DNA of 64,000 nt, from positions 33,102,126 to 33,166,125 of the forward strand of contig CM053327.1 of the NCBI GenBank assembly GCA_028583605.1. The letters are read 5' to 3'. The DNA is from Dastarcus helophoroides. Its lineage: Eukaryota > Arthropoda > Insecta > Coleoptera > Bothrideridae. The notes below the pieces were generated by a model. That model had not been told where the DNA came from. It made no database searches and saw only the letters and a list, made by a program, of their open reading frames with translations. Numbering within the stretch: position 1 is the stretch's first letter; every line of letters starts with the position of its first letter. This document shows, one piece after another, positions 27,901 to 34,847 of this stretch. The position numbers were made by a program, and so were the translations under genes.

Positions 27901-29816
27901 ATTATTTCGATGTTTAAATCTATCAAACCATCCTCGACTAGTAACGAAAGTTTAATTTATGTCACAGCCTGAATGTAATTAAAAATTCTTCTATCTTTTT
28001 CCATTGTGATAGATTGGCTTAATGCCATATTGCGTTCAATTTCGTCGTCAATTCATATAGACAGTAGTTTTTCCATTTCCTCTATAATGTTATTTCTAGA
28101 ACGGGTAATTCTAGTTGCAGAACTTGACGTAGTTGCAGTTGCTGATAACAGTATTTTTTCTTTATTCTTAAGAATTGTCCTTAGTGTTGAAGTTGCCAAA
28201 TTCAATACAGCACTAATTTGAGATTGACGTTCACCAGAACCTAATCGTCTAATCACTTGCATTTCAGTTGCCAGTGAAATGCTTTTTCTGGTTGCTTTCT
28301 TTTCTTGTTTTTCATTATCACCCAAGATAACAACTAAAGATCATAATATTTGTCACTGTATTAATCGTTATAGTATTACATAAATTTATACTTACAATAA
28401 TGTCAAAAAATGTTTCAAATGATAAAAATGCGTTCGTACAGCACCGCACCAAACAAGAAACACAACTACACTGTTTCGGATATGTTGCATATTTGAAAAC
28501 CTAGCGTTGCGCACAATTTTGGGGAATCCCCTGATTGAAATAAAAGAGCGCTAAATTGAAACAGCGCTAAACGAAACAGCGTTAAACGGGGTCTTACTGT
28601 ACTTAAATAACTTTTATTTTTAGGTCAAGGGCGTTTAGATGGTGCTTTTTGTGATTACACAGAAAATGATAAAATGAACTACCTTCAAGAATTGAAAAGC
28701 AAAGGAGTAGCAAATATCGAAATGGAAGCTGTTCCTTTTGCAGCTCTGACACATCATGCTGGTATAAAGGCTGCATGTGTTTGCGTTGCTCTTTTAGATC
28801 GATTGAAGGGCGACCAGGTAAATATTACAAACAATTTTAATGTAAGCTATTAGCCCTACAGGGAGAAAACTTGCGGGGAAATTTACAATTATTATGTAAA
28901 AGCTTTCAATCGGCAATGAAAATTTTGAGAAAAAAAATATAATAAAAATTTTGGACAAAAACTAAAATTTTTAAAAAAATTGAAATTAACTACTAATTTT
29001 GAGGAAAAAAATGTAATTTGGGGATTAATAAGTTGAAATTTCGATGTTAGTCACGTTCGACATTTTCTCATCTAAATCGAAAATGTAAAAAAAATCTTGA
29101 GGAAAAAATTAAAAATTTCTGAGTCCCCAAATTTCAAGCTTGTAGTGGGAATATGGAAAACGATAAACTTACTTTGAGAAAATATAAATTTCGGGAAGAA
29201 CCCGAAAATATTGGCAAAAGGTCAGAATTTTGTGTTTAAATTGTAGAAGAGAAAATTTGTCGAAATTTTGAAAATATAACTTATTGAACCATATTCTCAA
29301 AATTGAGTGAAGCTTTCTTTTTTCACCAAAGACTATGCAGATCTCTAGCAATTAAAACAGATTTAAGAAAATTTCAACAAAACTCGTCGAGAATTTCAAT
29401 AAAGTCTAAATCTTCAGTCAGTTTGTTTGTCTGATTCCCAAGATTTCAAAAGGAGTTAAAGTTTCGAAATCAAAATCGAAATTTTCAGACGAATATTTTG
29501 TATTTCAAATTTTTTCTGGTTTTGACTTTTTTCTTAAGATTCTGAGTTTAGCCTTCCACTTTTCGCTTTATCTTCTTTCGACTACAACTAGAAATTAATA
29601 GTAGTAATTCTCAATGTTTTTTTTCTCATTTAGATCAGTTCACCTAAGGAAGTTATGAACGAATGGCAACAGAGACCCCAAAAATTGGTTGGAAATTATA
29701 TCAAACGCTACTTACAAACCAAAGGTAGACTATCGTACAATGGGTTTGGATCTATGGTTGTTAAAAGTCCTAGAAGGTTTAAATTGGTCCAACAAGAGTC
29801 AGAGATTATTGAGTAA
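3878..29816 (+). CDS. UPP1: Uridine phosphorylase, seven-exon gene
   Basis: Cytosolic enzyme of pyrimidine salvage: uridine plus phosphate gives uracil and ribose-1-phosphate. Coding exons are 3878-3990, 12604-12727, 16465-16626, 17003-17188, 22264-22402, 28624-28817 and 29634-29816. They join in phase with GT-AG borders to give 366 residues, slightly longer than the roughly 310 of vertebrate UPP1. Family motifs are in order: NPHLELMDQDILYHL (exon 2), phosphate-loop FVCMGGTPKRM (about 80-90), RIGTCGGIG (about 164-172), uracil-binding GQGR (242-245) and ribose-binding IEMEA (273-277). The residues expected for phosphate, base and ribose contact are present. The Cys/His-rich first 37 residues are not part of the conserved fold and are the least certain part. 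Introns total about 25 kb and carry many mobile elements; none interrupts an exon. Expressed status is inferred from intact coding. Confidence 0.93.
3991..5526. other. Intron 1, unannotated AT-rich part
   Basis: No exon or identifiable mobile element was recognised here. A second featureless stretch of the same intron runs from 5606 to 6287. Confidence 0.5.
5527..5605 (-). mobile_element. tRNA-like (SINE-type) element in intron 1
   Basis: Read on the - strand, an A-box-like stretch (TAGTTTAGCTGGTTAAGGCG) is followed about 40 bases later by a B-box-like GGTTCGGACCCC, the spacing of an RNA polymerase III promoter. The segment between carries a short tandem duplication (TAGGTCTCA twice) and I could not fold a clean anticodon arm, so a decayed tRNA or tRNA-derived SINE is more likely than a working tRNA gene. 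Confidence 0.5.
6332..6947 (-). pseudogene. LINE reverse transcriptase, C-terminal part (broken)
   Basis: Encodes NFSWDDHV, KLGFLFRAKKYFT, LYKAQVRPTLKYCSHVW, IQRRVIRLI and, in another frame, the tail YGDSFFYRTSKLWNLL with HRHLSLFRRALKA before a stop at 6327-6329. These are the usual blocks after the RT thumb in Jockey-like LINEs. A frameshift lies near 6560. It is directly continuous with 8240 once the mariner and its TA duplication are removed, as the uninterrupted copy at 63840-63860 shows. Confidence 0.8.
6949..8237 (-). mobile_element. mariner element nested in the LINE
   Basis: 1289 bp with 28-bp terminal inverted repeats at 6949-6976 and 8210-8237 (both begin CGAGGRTTGCC when read inward). 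TA duplications flank it at 6947-6948 and 8238-8239. Size and ends are typical of full-length mariners. Confidence 0.95.
6995..8065 (-). pseudogene. mariner transposase with one early stop codon
   Basis: Starting at the ATG at 8065, the frame is open except for TGA in place of an expected arginine codon at codon 17 (8015-8017), then runs to a stop at 6995-6997, 356 codons in all. After the stop the protein has the HTH region (SRTSVYRWYGEFNRGRSSLQ), WVPHN-like linker WIPHNLS and the DD34D catalytic residues: VTGDESW, LHHDN and YSSDLAPND. Spacing between the second and third aspartates is 34. All three catalytic aspartates survive. Deamination of CGA to TGA is the simplest cause of the stop. 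Translation from the internal Met at 7990 would lack the first helix-turn-helix. Confidence 0.93.
8240..9540 (-). pseudogene. LINE reverse transcriptase, 5' part (broken)
   Basis: Fragments in several frames read as non-LTR reverse transcriptase. Linker CKNRAYRRWR and FRSFWGFAKSIGNNF lie at 9540-9330. RQYGFRQQRSTGDLLAYVTH and the first catalytic block IVALDISKAFNRVWH lie within 9005-8628. The YADD catalytic box is encoded at 8461-8450. The IF-DRQYGFR and DISKAFD-type motifs are standard for Jockey-like RTs. Frame breaks separate the pieces, and the protein continues across the mariner insertion. Confidence 0.8.
9655..9755 (-). pseudogene. LINE RNase H fragment
   Basis: On the - strand a short frame reads PGHQGIEGNEEADRLAKEA, the C-terminal HxGIxGNExAD motif of retrotransposon RNase H. 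It lies 5' of the neighbouring reverse transcriptase on the same strand, the reverse of the normal RT-RNase H order, so it probably comes from a separate, older element. Confidence 0.75.
9770..10440. repeat. A/T-word degenerate array
   Basis: Dense AAAATTT, TTTTTT and GAAATTT words, similar to the filler of the hAT-like elements. No terminal repeats were found. The open frame 10069-10389 is compositional, with Lys, Asn, Ile and Phe only, and no motif. Confidence 0.5.
10518..10920. repeat. 403-bp module with 63-bp perfect inverted repeats
   Basis: The arms 10518-10580 and 10858-10920 are perfect reverse complements over 63 bases, containing CTTCGCCGGTCACTCC. They are separated by 277 bases. 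The loop contains a hammerhead-like motif on the - strand and a smaller palindrome (CTGTCAG/CTGACAG near 10830-10851). No transposase or TSD was found. It could be a foldback element or a Penelope-like/retrozyme derivative. Confidence 0.85.
10753..10787 (-). ncRNA. Hammerhead-ribozyme-like core (degenerate or candidate)
   Basis: Read on the - strand: CTGACGA (matches the CUGANGA core), then a hairpin in which GGGCAG pairs with CTGCTC, then GAAAC. An extra C before the stem, or alternatively a stem that absorbs the first G of GAAA, departs from the ideal. Penelope-like elements of insects are known to carry such motifs near their ends. Activity is not implied. Confidence 0.35.
10921..12603. 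other. Intron 1, distal part
   Basis: T-rich words continue to about 11290, with a short poly-C tract (CCCCCCCCCC, 11311-11320) followed by GC-rich bases. 11340-12603 is plain AT-rich intron with no gene or element recognised. Confidence 0.45.
12604..12727 (+). CDS. UPP1: Uridine phosphorylase exon 2
   Basis: Acceptor TTTGCAG, donor AAG|GTGAGT. Encodes YFDGSVKLNNPHLELMDQDI and then LYHLSLGSGSHDL through FGDIK, the conserved N-terminal segment of the phosphorylase fold. Confidence 0.93.
12728..13619. other. Intron 2, part before the Tigger element
   Basis: AT-rich. 13070-13340 carries A/T word sequence of the type described above. Nothing else recognised. Confidence 0.4.
13620..16120 (-). 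mobile_element. Tigger (pogo-type) DNA transposon in intron 2
   Basis: 2501 bp, flanked by TA at 13618-13619 and 16121-16122. Ends are inverted repeats: both carry ACCAATACCTC reading inward, with further imperfect matching (CGACGCAAA words near both ends). It encodes a CENP-B/Tigger-like transposase on the - strand. It lies wholly inside the intron, antisense to the host gene. Confidence 0.9.
13974..15635 (-). pseudogene. Tigger transposase, nearly intact, two frameshifts
   Basis: Begins MSGKGAAGRITKNKKK at 15635. A frame slip in the adjacent A run shifts to ETKLDILRRFDKGEKAVEIA, a psq/CENP-B-type HTH (15579-15316). An extra A near 15317 shifts again into the long 446-codon catalytic part. 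That part shows SRGWFERFK (second HTH) and the DDE_1 residues FNVDDTGLFWKRLP, LVLVDNAPSHP and LMDQGVI, then an acidic C-terminus. Restoring one base at each slip site would give a continuous frame, so the copy decayed recently. No host role is implied. Confidence 0.9.
16150..16275 (+). repeat. Dispersed repeat, copy 2
   Basis: Inverted homologue of 2985-3105, sharing ATTACCTTAAAGGCTGAATTTTGA-type sequence (split here by changes), GCTCACCTACGTATTA and GTGCTCCTAGATTCAC. It lies just outside the right end of the Tigger element. Confidence 0.6.
16465..16626 (+). CDS. UPP1: Uridine phosphorylase exon 3
   Basis: Acceptor TTTTCAG, donor AGT|GTAAGT, 54 codons in phase 0. Holds the phosphate-binding loop CMGGTPKRM and an arginine-containing segment (SRYSYRYAMYKVGPVLSV). 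Confidence 0.95.
16663..16945. repeat. 139-bp tandem duplication in intron 3
   Basis: 16663-16801 is followed directly by a near-identical copy from 16802. Shared text includes ATTATTTCGCTACATTC, ATTCTTTCGATGAAAAAATA and AACAGGCAATTTCCATC. The copies differ by only a few bases, so the duplication is recent. It lies between exons 3 and 4 and does not touch either splice site. Confidence 0.9.
17003..17188 (+). CDS. UPP1: Uridine phosphorylase exon 4
   Basis: Acceptor CTTTCCAG, donor ATT|GTAAGT, 62 codons in phase 0. Holds HGMGVPSIGILLHE and RIGTCGGIG, the core nucleoside phosphorylase motifs. Confidence 0.96.
17209..17410 (+). mobile_element. Palindromic MITE, copy A
   Basis: Inverted arms at about 17250-17289 and 17368-17406, with words CTTGTCC, CTGAAACCAAGAAAGATTA and their complements. 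They are preceded by GGAACGGACTGGTCCTTGAT. Related copies lie at 39401-39489 (partial, inverted) and 59319-59485. It starts about 20 bases after the exon 4 donor site. Confidence 0.75.
17544..20392. mobile_element. Non-coding hAT-like element filled with A/T words
   Basis: 2849 bp. A perfect 8-bp target duplication, TACCCAAT, lies at 17536-17543 and 20393-20400. Termini are inverted repeats reading CAGGCCC..AACCAGG inward (two mismatches in 16). It contains a poly-C tract near 17579 and no coding sequence: the interior is about 2.7 kb of degenerate words such as AAATTTCGACTTT and TTTTTTAAAATTC. The 8-bp TSD and CAGG ends fit the hAT superfamily. It lies in intron 4 of the uridine phosphorylase gene. 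Confidence 0.85.
20554..20786. mobile_element. hAT-type MITE
   Basis: 233 bp with ends CAGTGGTTTCC and GGAAACCACTG. Flanking octamers CTTTACAG (20546-20553) and TTTTACAA (20787-20794) match at 6 of 8 positions. GGGGGCGCA-type words near both ends resemble widespread hAT MITEs. No coding capacity. Confidence 0.8.
21014..21050 (-). ncRNA. Hammerhead-like remnant of the Penelope-like element
   Basis: On the - strand CTAAAGA, a GCCC..GGGC hairpin and GAAACG follow one another in the order of a hammerhead core (CUGANGA, stem II, GAAA). The third core base is A instead of G, which should abolish cleavage. The position in the element's non-coding end agrees with known Penelope-like hammerheads. Confidence 0.45.
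21315..22215 (-). pseudogene. Penelope-like RT thumb and GIY-YIG endonuclease (broken)
   Basis: The frame opens with YDDTFIVWPHGKDSLNLFL (RT catalytic motif, YxDD-like) and HLNSLHSSISFTMEIENNGS, then LPFLDVLITR, typical of Penelope-like elements. After a frameshift near 21630 another frame carries VPCSCGSVYIGETERSFKTR, the GIY-YIG signature, then ISEHQRC. A further shift gives the C-terminus EAIEIQQFPKNINRVDGYML and SSIWKP before a stop at about 21371. The catalytic Tyr, Ile-Gly and Arg of the endonuclease are still visible. At least two frameshifts make it inactive. Confidence 0.85.
22264..22402 (+). CDS. UPP1: Uridine phosphorylase exon 5
   Basis: Acceptor TTTTAG, donor GAAG|GTAATA. 46 codons plus one base, ending in TMCANDFYE. 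The next glycine codon is split with exon 6. Confidence 0.93.
22403..22908. other. Intron 5, part before the second Tigger
   Basis: AT-rich intron sequence with no recognisable gene or element. Confidence 0.4.
24313..27858 (-). mobile_element. hAT transposon inserted in the Tigger
   Basis: 3546 bp with perfect 8-bp target duplication ATCACCAC (24305-24312 and 27859-27866) and ends TAGTGTTGGG and CCCATCACTA (inverted with one mismatch). Both ends carry GTAGCAG-type subterminal words: near 24368 and repeatedly at 27650-27840. These look like clustered transposase binding sites. Confidence 0.95.
24916..26812 (-). pseudogene. hAT transposase, BED-finger type, two frameshifts
   Basis: Starts MSNKRKKSEIWNFFKED at 26812; the frame is open 47 codons further upstream. 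The BED zinc finger is AKCKMCNYVF followed by HLERRH. The catalytic domain has TTDCWTS (first Asp), FISDNAANVVKAI (second Asp), GCYAHTINLVV and VATRWNSTYYML. A frameshift near 25450 leads to IVATFLDPRFKDIGF, and another near 25185 to the hATC dimerisation region EEPLLHREDDPLKWW, VPCERVFSKTG and RNRLS. Motif content and length fit Ac/ZBED-like transposases. The two frameshifts argue against domestication. Confidence 0.92.
28624..28817 (+). CDS. UPP1: Uridine phosphorylase exon 6
   Basis: Acceptor ATTTTTAG, donor CAG|GTAAAT. Encodes GQGRLDGAFC (uracil contacts Gln and Arg) and VANIEMEA (ribose contact). A Tigger transposon ends only 24 bases upstream of the exon. Confidence 0.95.
28850..29570. 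repeat. A-rich degenerate array in intron 6
   Basis: Same word style as the other arrays (GAAATTTTGA, AAAAATT, CGAAATTT), mostly A-rich on the + strand. It fills nearly all of intron 6. The sequence CTACAGGGAG near 28857 resembles a hAT end, but no matching right end or TSD was found. Confidence 0.5.
29634..29816 (+). CDS. UPP1: Uridine phosphorylase exon 7 and stop
   Basis: Acceptor CTCATTTAG. 60 codons and the TAA stop at 29814-29816. Encodes the C-terminal helix region beginning ISSPKEVMNEWQQRPQKLV. Confidence 0.93.
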   Translation: MSSPKEVMNEWQQRPQKLVGNYIKRYLQTKGRLSYNGFGSMVVKSPRRFKLVQQESEIIE

Positions 29817-30049
29817 ATGTCTACATATCAATTTTACGCTCATTATACAGATATGTGTATAAACAATTTATCATTCTGGGACATGCAAATATCCAAAGGA
29901 TAGTTATTTATTAGTCGTTATTGTTGTTAACTTTTGTAAAATTTATTTTGTTTTTAGGTTGTAAGTGTCGTTATAAGTAATAAGAACTAGAAAATGAATC
30001 GTAATTGTTGGGTTTCAAATTTTATTTTGTAAGACGGAAATACTACTCA

Positions 30050-30055
30050 AATAAA
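30050..30055 (+). promoter_or_regulatory. Likely polyadenylation signal of uridine phosphorylase
   Basis: A canonical AATAAA 234 bases after the stop codon, followed by T-rich sequence that could serve as a downstream element. This predicts a 3' UTR of about 250 bases. Confidence 0.6.
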
Positions 30056-30060
30056 GATGC

Positions 30061-30595
30061 TTTTGCTTTCTTTTTGTTTTGTTTTGTTTTTTTCCTGTTT
30101 ATATTTTGCATAAAACAAATGTCTTCCAAATAAACTTCTGGACATTTTAGCTTAATTATTAATAATAATTAATAAGTACAGTTTTCACAATAATGCTAAC
30201 ATTCAGAAACTTATTAGTTTACACTGACAATAATATTTGTCTACCGAGCTACAGAGTTTTTGTAATACAAGTATTATTCCAAAAAATTTTAATAAAATCT
30301 TACAAATGTGGTTTCTTTGATGGAAAAATCACATTTCAACAGTTACGATTTATTTTTGTTGTCATAAATTATTGCGCTTAGTAGAGGGCAGCTTTTACCG
30401 CCACAAATCACAAAGTAAATTCACCCGCATGCGCTCATTTTAACCAGTGGCGGAGGTGTCATTAAAGAGGTAAATTAATGACCCTCGAAACTCATACATG
30501 CGCAGAAATTTGAATGATGGCGCAAAAAGCTGCTGTGCCCGCTCCTCTTCTACTCGTTGATTCAATCAACCTTCTACTGTGCTTTAAAGCGCGCA
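30061..30595. other. Intergenic sequence after uridine phosphorylase
   Basis: AT-rich to about 30400, then a more balanced segment leading into the foldback element. No gene recognised. Confidence 0.45.
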
Positions 30596-30961
30596 CAGAC
30601 TTGAGCCTCTCGCGAACCGAACCTCGTTGCGAACCACTTTACGAGCCTCGAACCAAACCTCGTTTTGAAACCGCAACGCATTTTATTTTTTTGGGCTGCA
30701 TAACTATTAAACTTTATTAACGATTAAAAAGCAGCATATATTGGAAATGTCAATTTTTTTTGAGCTGCTTATGCTTTATAACTATCCCTTGATGCGACGC
30801 TGAAAGAGCGACAAGACGCGCCTCCCTATCAGCAGGTAGGGTTCGTAACGTGGCTCGCATGGACGTCCAAACTAGACGCGGCGCGGTTCGCGACGAGGTT
30901 CGGTTTGCGACGAGGTTCGGTTCATGATGAGGTTCGGTTCGCGACGTGGTTCAAGTCTGTA
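30596..30961. repeat. Foldback element built from a 17-bp minisatellite
   Basis: The right arm (about 30872-30961) is a run of 17-bp units like GAGGTTCGGTTCGCGAC. The left arm (30596-30655) carries the reverse complement (CGCGAACCGAACCTCG). The outer ends are CAGACTTGA and TCAAGTCTG. A less repetitive 210-base centre separates the arms. CpG content is much higher than in the surroundings. No TSD or coding sequence. Confidence 0.8.
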
Positions 30962-31870
30962 GGCGTCTTTACAAAAGCCAAAAAGTGGCGACTAATGTTA
31001 TCCGCATAATTAAGAGTTTCTTTGCTAATTTTAGCTCTTGTAATGCTGATGGAGTTTTAATTATTAAATGTTCGGATAAGATGCACAAATCGGTATATTT
31101 TATTGCCGTAGATTTCAAAGGCAGATTCCATGCACTTTACACCTAACAATTCAACAACTTTTGTCTTTTTTTTTAAATCTAATATCGATCGTTACAAGAA
31201 TAACTAAATGGTGCTTAAACTGCTATGAAATAAGTATTATTAAATGACATCAATGTTTGAGAAATTATAAATTGATATAGTCAATTTTCAGAGTAAAAAT
31301 GTAGTTTAATTTATATTTTCAAAACGGTAGTTTTATGCTGTAGTTTACTAAAAAAAAATATAGTAGCAAGTTAGTTTTTAAGGAAGAGTTATTTTTTTAC
31401 TGCTTCTTTTTAATACAATTAAATTCTCCATTTTTGTTTCAATTGTTTATTACAAAACTTAATTTGTAGGTGTATCAGTGCATTTGTGACTTTGCAACTT
31501 AAATGTTAGTAAAGTAAAAATTTATTTTGAGTGAACCATATAAAATTATGGATCAGAAATGTTGCCTAATTAGTATTTCAATAAGAAAGAATGTTGACCA
31601 TTCTTTTCTGCTTTTGTATGGAGGCTATTCAAATACGTCATTATATCAAGTAATTTGAGACGTAATATTTGAAAAAAAAAATTTAAATTACATTTGAAAT
31701 ACAAACAGATAAATATCAACCACGCATTAATTTTTAACGTGCCAAAGACACACCACGAAATTATTTTTTGTTTAAACATGCAAAAATTAATACTTTTCAG
31801 TGATTTTTAATATTTAATACTATGAGAATACTAATGAAGCTCAATTTATACTTCGTTTAGGAGAAGAGGC
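30962..31870. other. Intergenic AT-rich sequence
   Basis: No gene or element recognised; short open frames here lack motifs. Confidence 0.45.
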
Positions 31871-34847
31871 CTCTTAATCCAACTTTTATTATGTAGGAGG
31901 GTGGTCTAAGAAGTTTCCGACCTAAGATACAAGACATTTTTCTTTAATTTTTTTTTCTTCTCCATAATCTTCTTCTAAGTTTTTACACTTCTCCCAGCGA
32001 TACTCCCATCTCTTTAACCAGTCCAAAAAGTACTCGGCGTTCTTCTCTGCAAAAGAATTGTCCACGAAGGCGATTGACGAAAATCTCTGTCCTCTGAGCG
32101 TAATTTTTAGATGCGGAAAAAAAGGGGCTAGATCTGATGAATGAGAAGGATGGTGAAGCGGTTCAAACCGAAATTCGTGGATTTTCGCCATGGCAGCAAC
32201 GGAAGTGAGAGACATCTTGGTAAAACAGGATTTTCTTCTTCAAATGTGGCCGTTTTTCCTCAATTTCTACCTTCAGCTTCTCAAGTAATGATGCGTAGTG
32301 TAATGATTTTTCCTGTTTGAAGATAATCGATTAGGATAACCTCGTGACTATCCCAAAAAAATCCTCGCCATCACTTTCGCAGCCGAAAAAGCAGTTTTTG
32401 CTTTTTTTTGGAGCCGATTCCCCCTTCGTAGTCCATTATTTTGACTATTCTTGTTTCGTTCGTATAATGATGTATCCAAGTTTCATCTACAGTAATTAAG
32501 CGGAACCAAAATTCTGATTTATGGCGCCTAAACTGTGTCAACAAACCGTTGGAAATGTTCATTCGAAAACGTTTTTGGTTTAACGTGAGCAAACGTGGCA
32601 CCCAACTCGCGGTCTCTTAATCCAACTTTTATTATGTAGGAGAGTGGTCTAAGAAGTTTTCGACTTTGAATATAAGACATTTTTTCTTTAATTTTTTTTT
32701 CTTCTCCATAATCTTCTTCTAAGTCTTTACAATTCTCCCAGCGATGCTCCCATCTCTTTAACCAGTCCAAAAAGTACTCGGCGTTCTTCTCTGCAAAAGA
32801 ATTGTCCACGAAGGCGATTGACGAAAATCTCTGTCCTCTGAGCGTAATTTTTAGATGCGGAAAAAAAGGGGCTAGATCTGATGAATGAGAAGGATGGTGA
32901 AGCGGTTCAAACCGAAATTCGTGGATTTTCGCCATGGCAGCAACGGAAGTGAGGGACATCTTGGTAAAACAGGATTTTCTTCTTCAAATGTGGCCGTTTT
33001 TTCTCAATTTCTACCTTCAGCCTCTCAAGTAATGATGCGTAGTGTAATGATTTTTCCTGTTTGAAGATAATCGATTAGGATAACCTCGTGACTATCCCAA
33101 AAAAATCCTCGCCATCACTTTCGCAGCCGAAAAAGCAGTTTTTGCTTTTTTTTTGGAGCCGATTCCCCCTTCGTAGTCCATTATTTTGACTATTTTTGTT
33201 TCGTTCGTATAATGATGTATCCAAGTTTCATCTACAGTAATTAAGCGGAACCAAAATTCTGATTTATGGCGCCTAAACTGTGTCAACAAACCGTTGGAAA
33301 TGTTCATTCGAAAACGTTTTTGGTTTAACGTGAGCAAACGTGGCACCCAACTCGCGGTCTCTTAATCCAACTTTTATTATGTAGGAGAGTGGTCTAAGAA
33401 GTTTTCGACTTTGAATATAAGACATTTTTTCTTTAATTTTTTTTTCTTCTACATAATCTTCTTGTAAGTCTTTACACTTCTCCCAGCGATGCTCCCATCT
33501 CTTTAACCAGTACAAAAAGTACTCGGCGTTCTTCTCTGCAAAAGAATTGTCCACGAAGGCGATTGACGAAAATCTCTGTCCTCTGAGCGTAATTTTTAGA
33601 TGCGGAAAAAAAGGGGCTAGATCTGATGAATGAGAAGGATGGTGAAGCGGTTCAAACCGAAATTCGTGGATTTTCGCCATGGCAGCAACGGAAGTGAGGG
33701 ACATCTTGGTAAAACAGGATTTTCTTCTTCAAATGTGGCCGTTTTTTCTCAATTTCTACCTTCAGCCTCTCAAGTAATGATGCGTAGTGTAATGATTTTT
33801 CCTGTTTGAAGATAATCGATTAGGATAACCTCGTGACTATCCCAAAAAAATCCTTGCCATCACTTTCGCAGCCGAAAAAGCAGTTTTGCTTTTTTTTTGG
33901 AGCCGATTCCCCCTTCGTAGTCCATTATTTTGACTATTTTTGTTTCGTTCGTATAATGATGTATCCAAGTTTCATCTACAGTAATTAAGCGGAACCAAAA
34001 TGCTGATTTATGGCGCCTAAACTGTGTCAACAAACCGTTGGAAATGTGTATTCGAAAACGTTTTTGGTTTAACGTGAGCAAACGTGGCACCCAACTAGCG
34101 GTCTCTTAATTCAACTTTTATTATCTAGGAGAGTGGTCTAAGAAGTTTTCGACTTTGAATATAAGACATTTTTTCTTTATTTTTTTTTCTTCTACATAAT
34201 CTTCTTGTAAGTCTTTACACTTCTCCCAGCGATGCTCCCATCTCTTTAACCAGTACAAAAAGTACTCGGCGTTCTTCTCTGCAAAAGAATTGTCCTCGAA
34301 GGCGACTGACAAAAATCTCTGTCCTCTGAGCGCAATTTTTAGATGCGGAAACAAAAAGGGGCTAGATGTGGTGAATGAGAAGGATGGTGAAGCGGTTCAA
34401 ATCGAAATTCGTGGATTTTCGCCATGGCAGCATCGGAAGTGAGAGACATCTTGGTAAAACAGGATTTTCTTCTTCAAATGTGGCCGTTTTTCCTCAATTT
34501 CTACCTTCAGCTTCTCAAGTAATGATGCGTAGTGTAATGATTTTTCCTGTTTGAGGATAATCGATTAGAATAACCCCGTGACTATCCCAAAAAAATCCTC
34601 GCCATCACTTTCGCAGCCGAAAAAGCAGTTTTTGCTTTTTTTTTGGAGCCGATTCCCCCTCGTAGTCCATTATTTTGACTATTTTTGTTTCGTTCGTATA
34701 ATGATGTATCCAAGTTTCATCTACAGTAATTAAGCGGAACCAAAATTCTGATTTATGGCGCCTAAACTGTGTCAACAAACCGTTGGAAATGTTCATTCGA
34801 AAACGTTTTTGGTTTAACGTGAGCAAACGTGGCACCCAACTCGCGGT

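Larger units (their letters stand above)
23450..28325 (-). pseudogene. Second Tigger transposase (interrupted)
   Basis: The N-terminal CENP-B-type HTH lies at 28325-28053 (SLATEMQVIRRLGSGERQ, LNLATSTLRTILKNK). A decayed second HTH (SRGWFDRFKHRNNLHNI by frame change) precedes 27867. The hAT insertion follows. The catalytic part then resumes at about 24304: FNVDETGLFWKRMP, LLIDNAPSHP and ALMDQGQW carry the three acidic positions, ending near 23450. In-frame stops in the N-terminal part, frame changes and the insertion make it inactive. Confidence 0.88.
22909..28599 (-). mobile_element. Second Tigger/pogo element, split by a hAT
   Basis: Termini CAGTAAGATCCCGCTTAACG and its counterpart CAGTAAGACCCCGTTTAACG are inverted, flanked by TA (22907-22908 and 28600-28601). 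Removing the inserted 3546-bp hAT and one TSD leaves about 2.1 kb. It is a different family from 13620-16120. Its right end lies 24 bases from exon 6. Confidence 0.9.

Noticed and set aside
28850..29570. A fourth hAT-like shell in intron 6
   Set aside because: One possible CAGGG end near 28857 but no matching inverted end or 8-bp duplication was found.
32528..34354. Repeated 143-codon frames that look like a small gene family
   Set aside because: They span tandem-unit junctions and fuse the C-terminus of one mariner unit to the middle of the next; they are by-products of the array.
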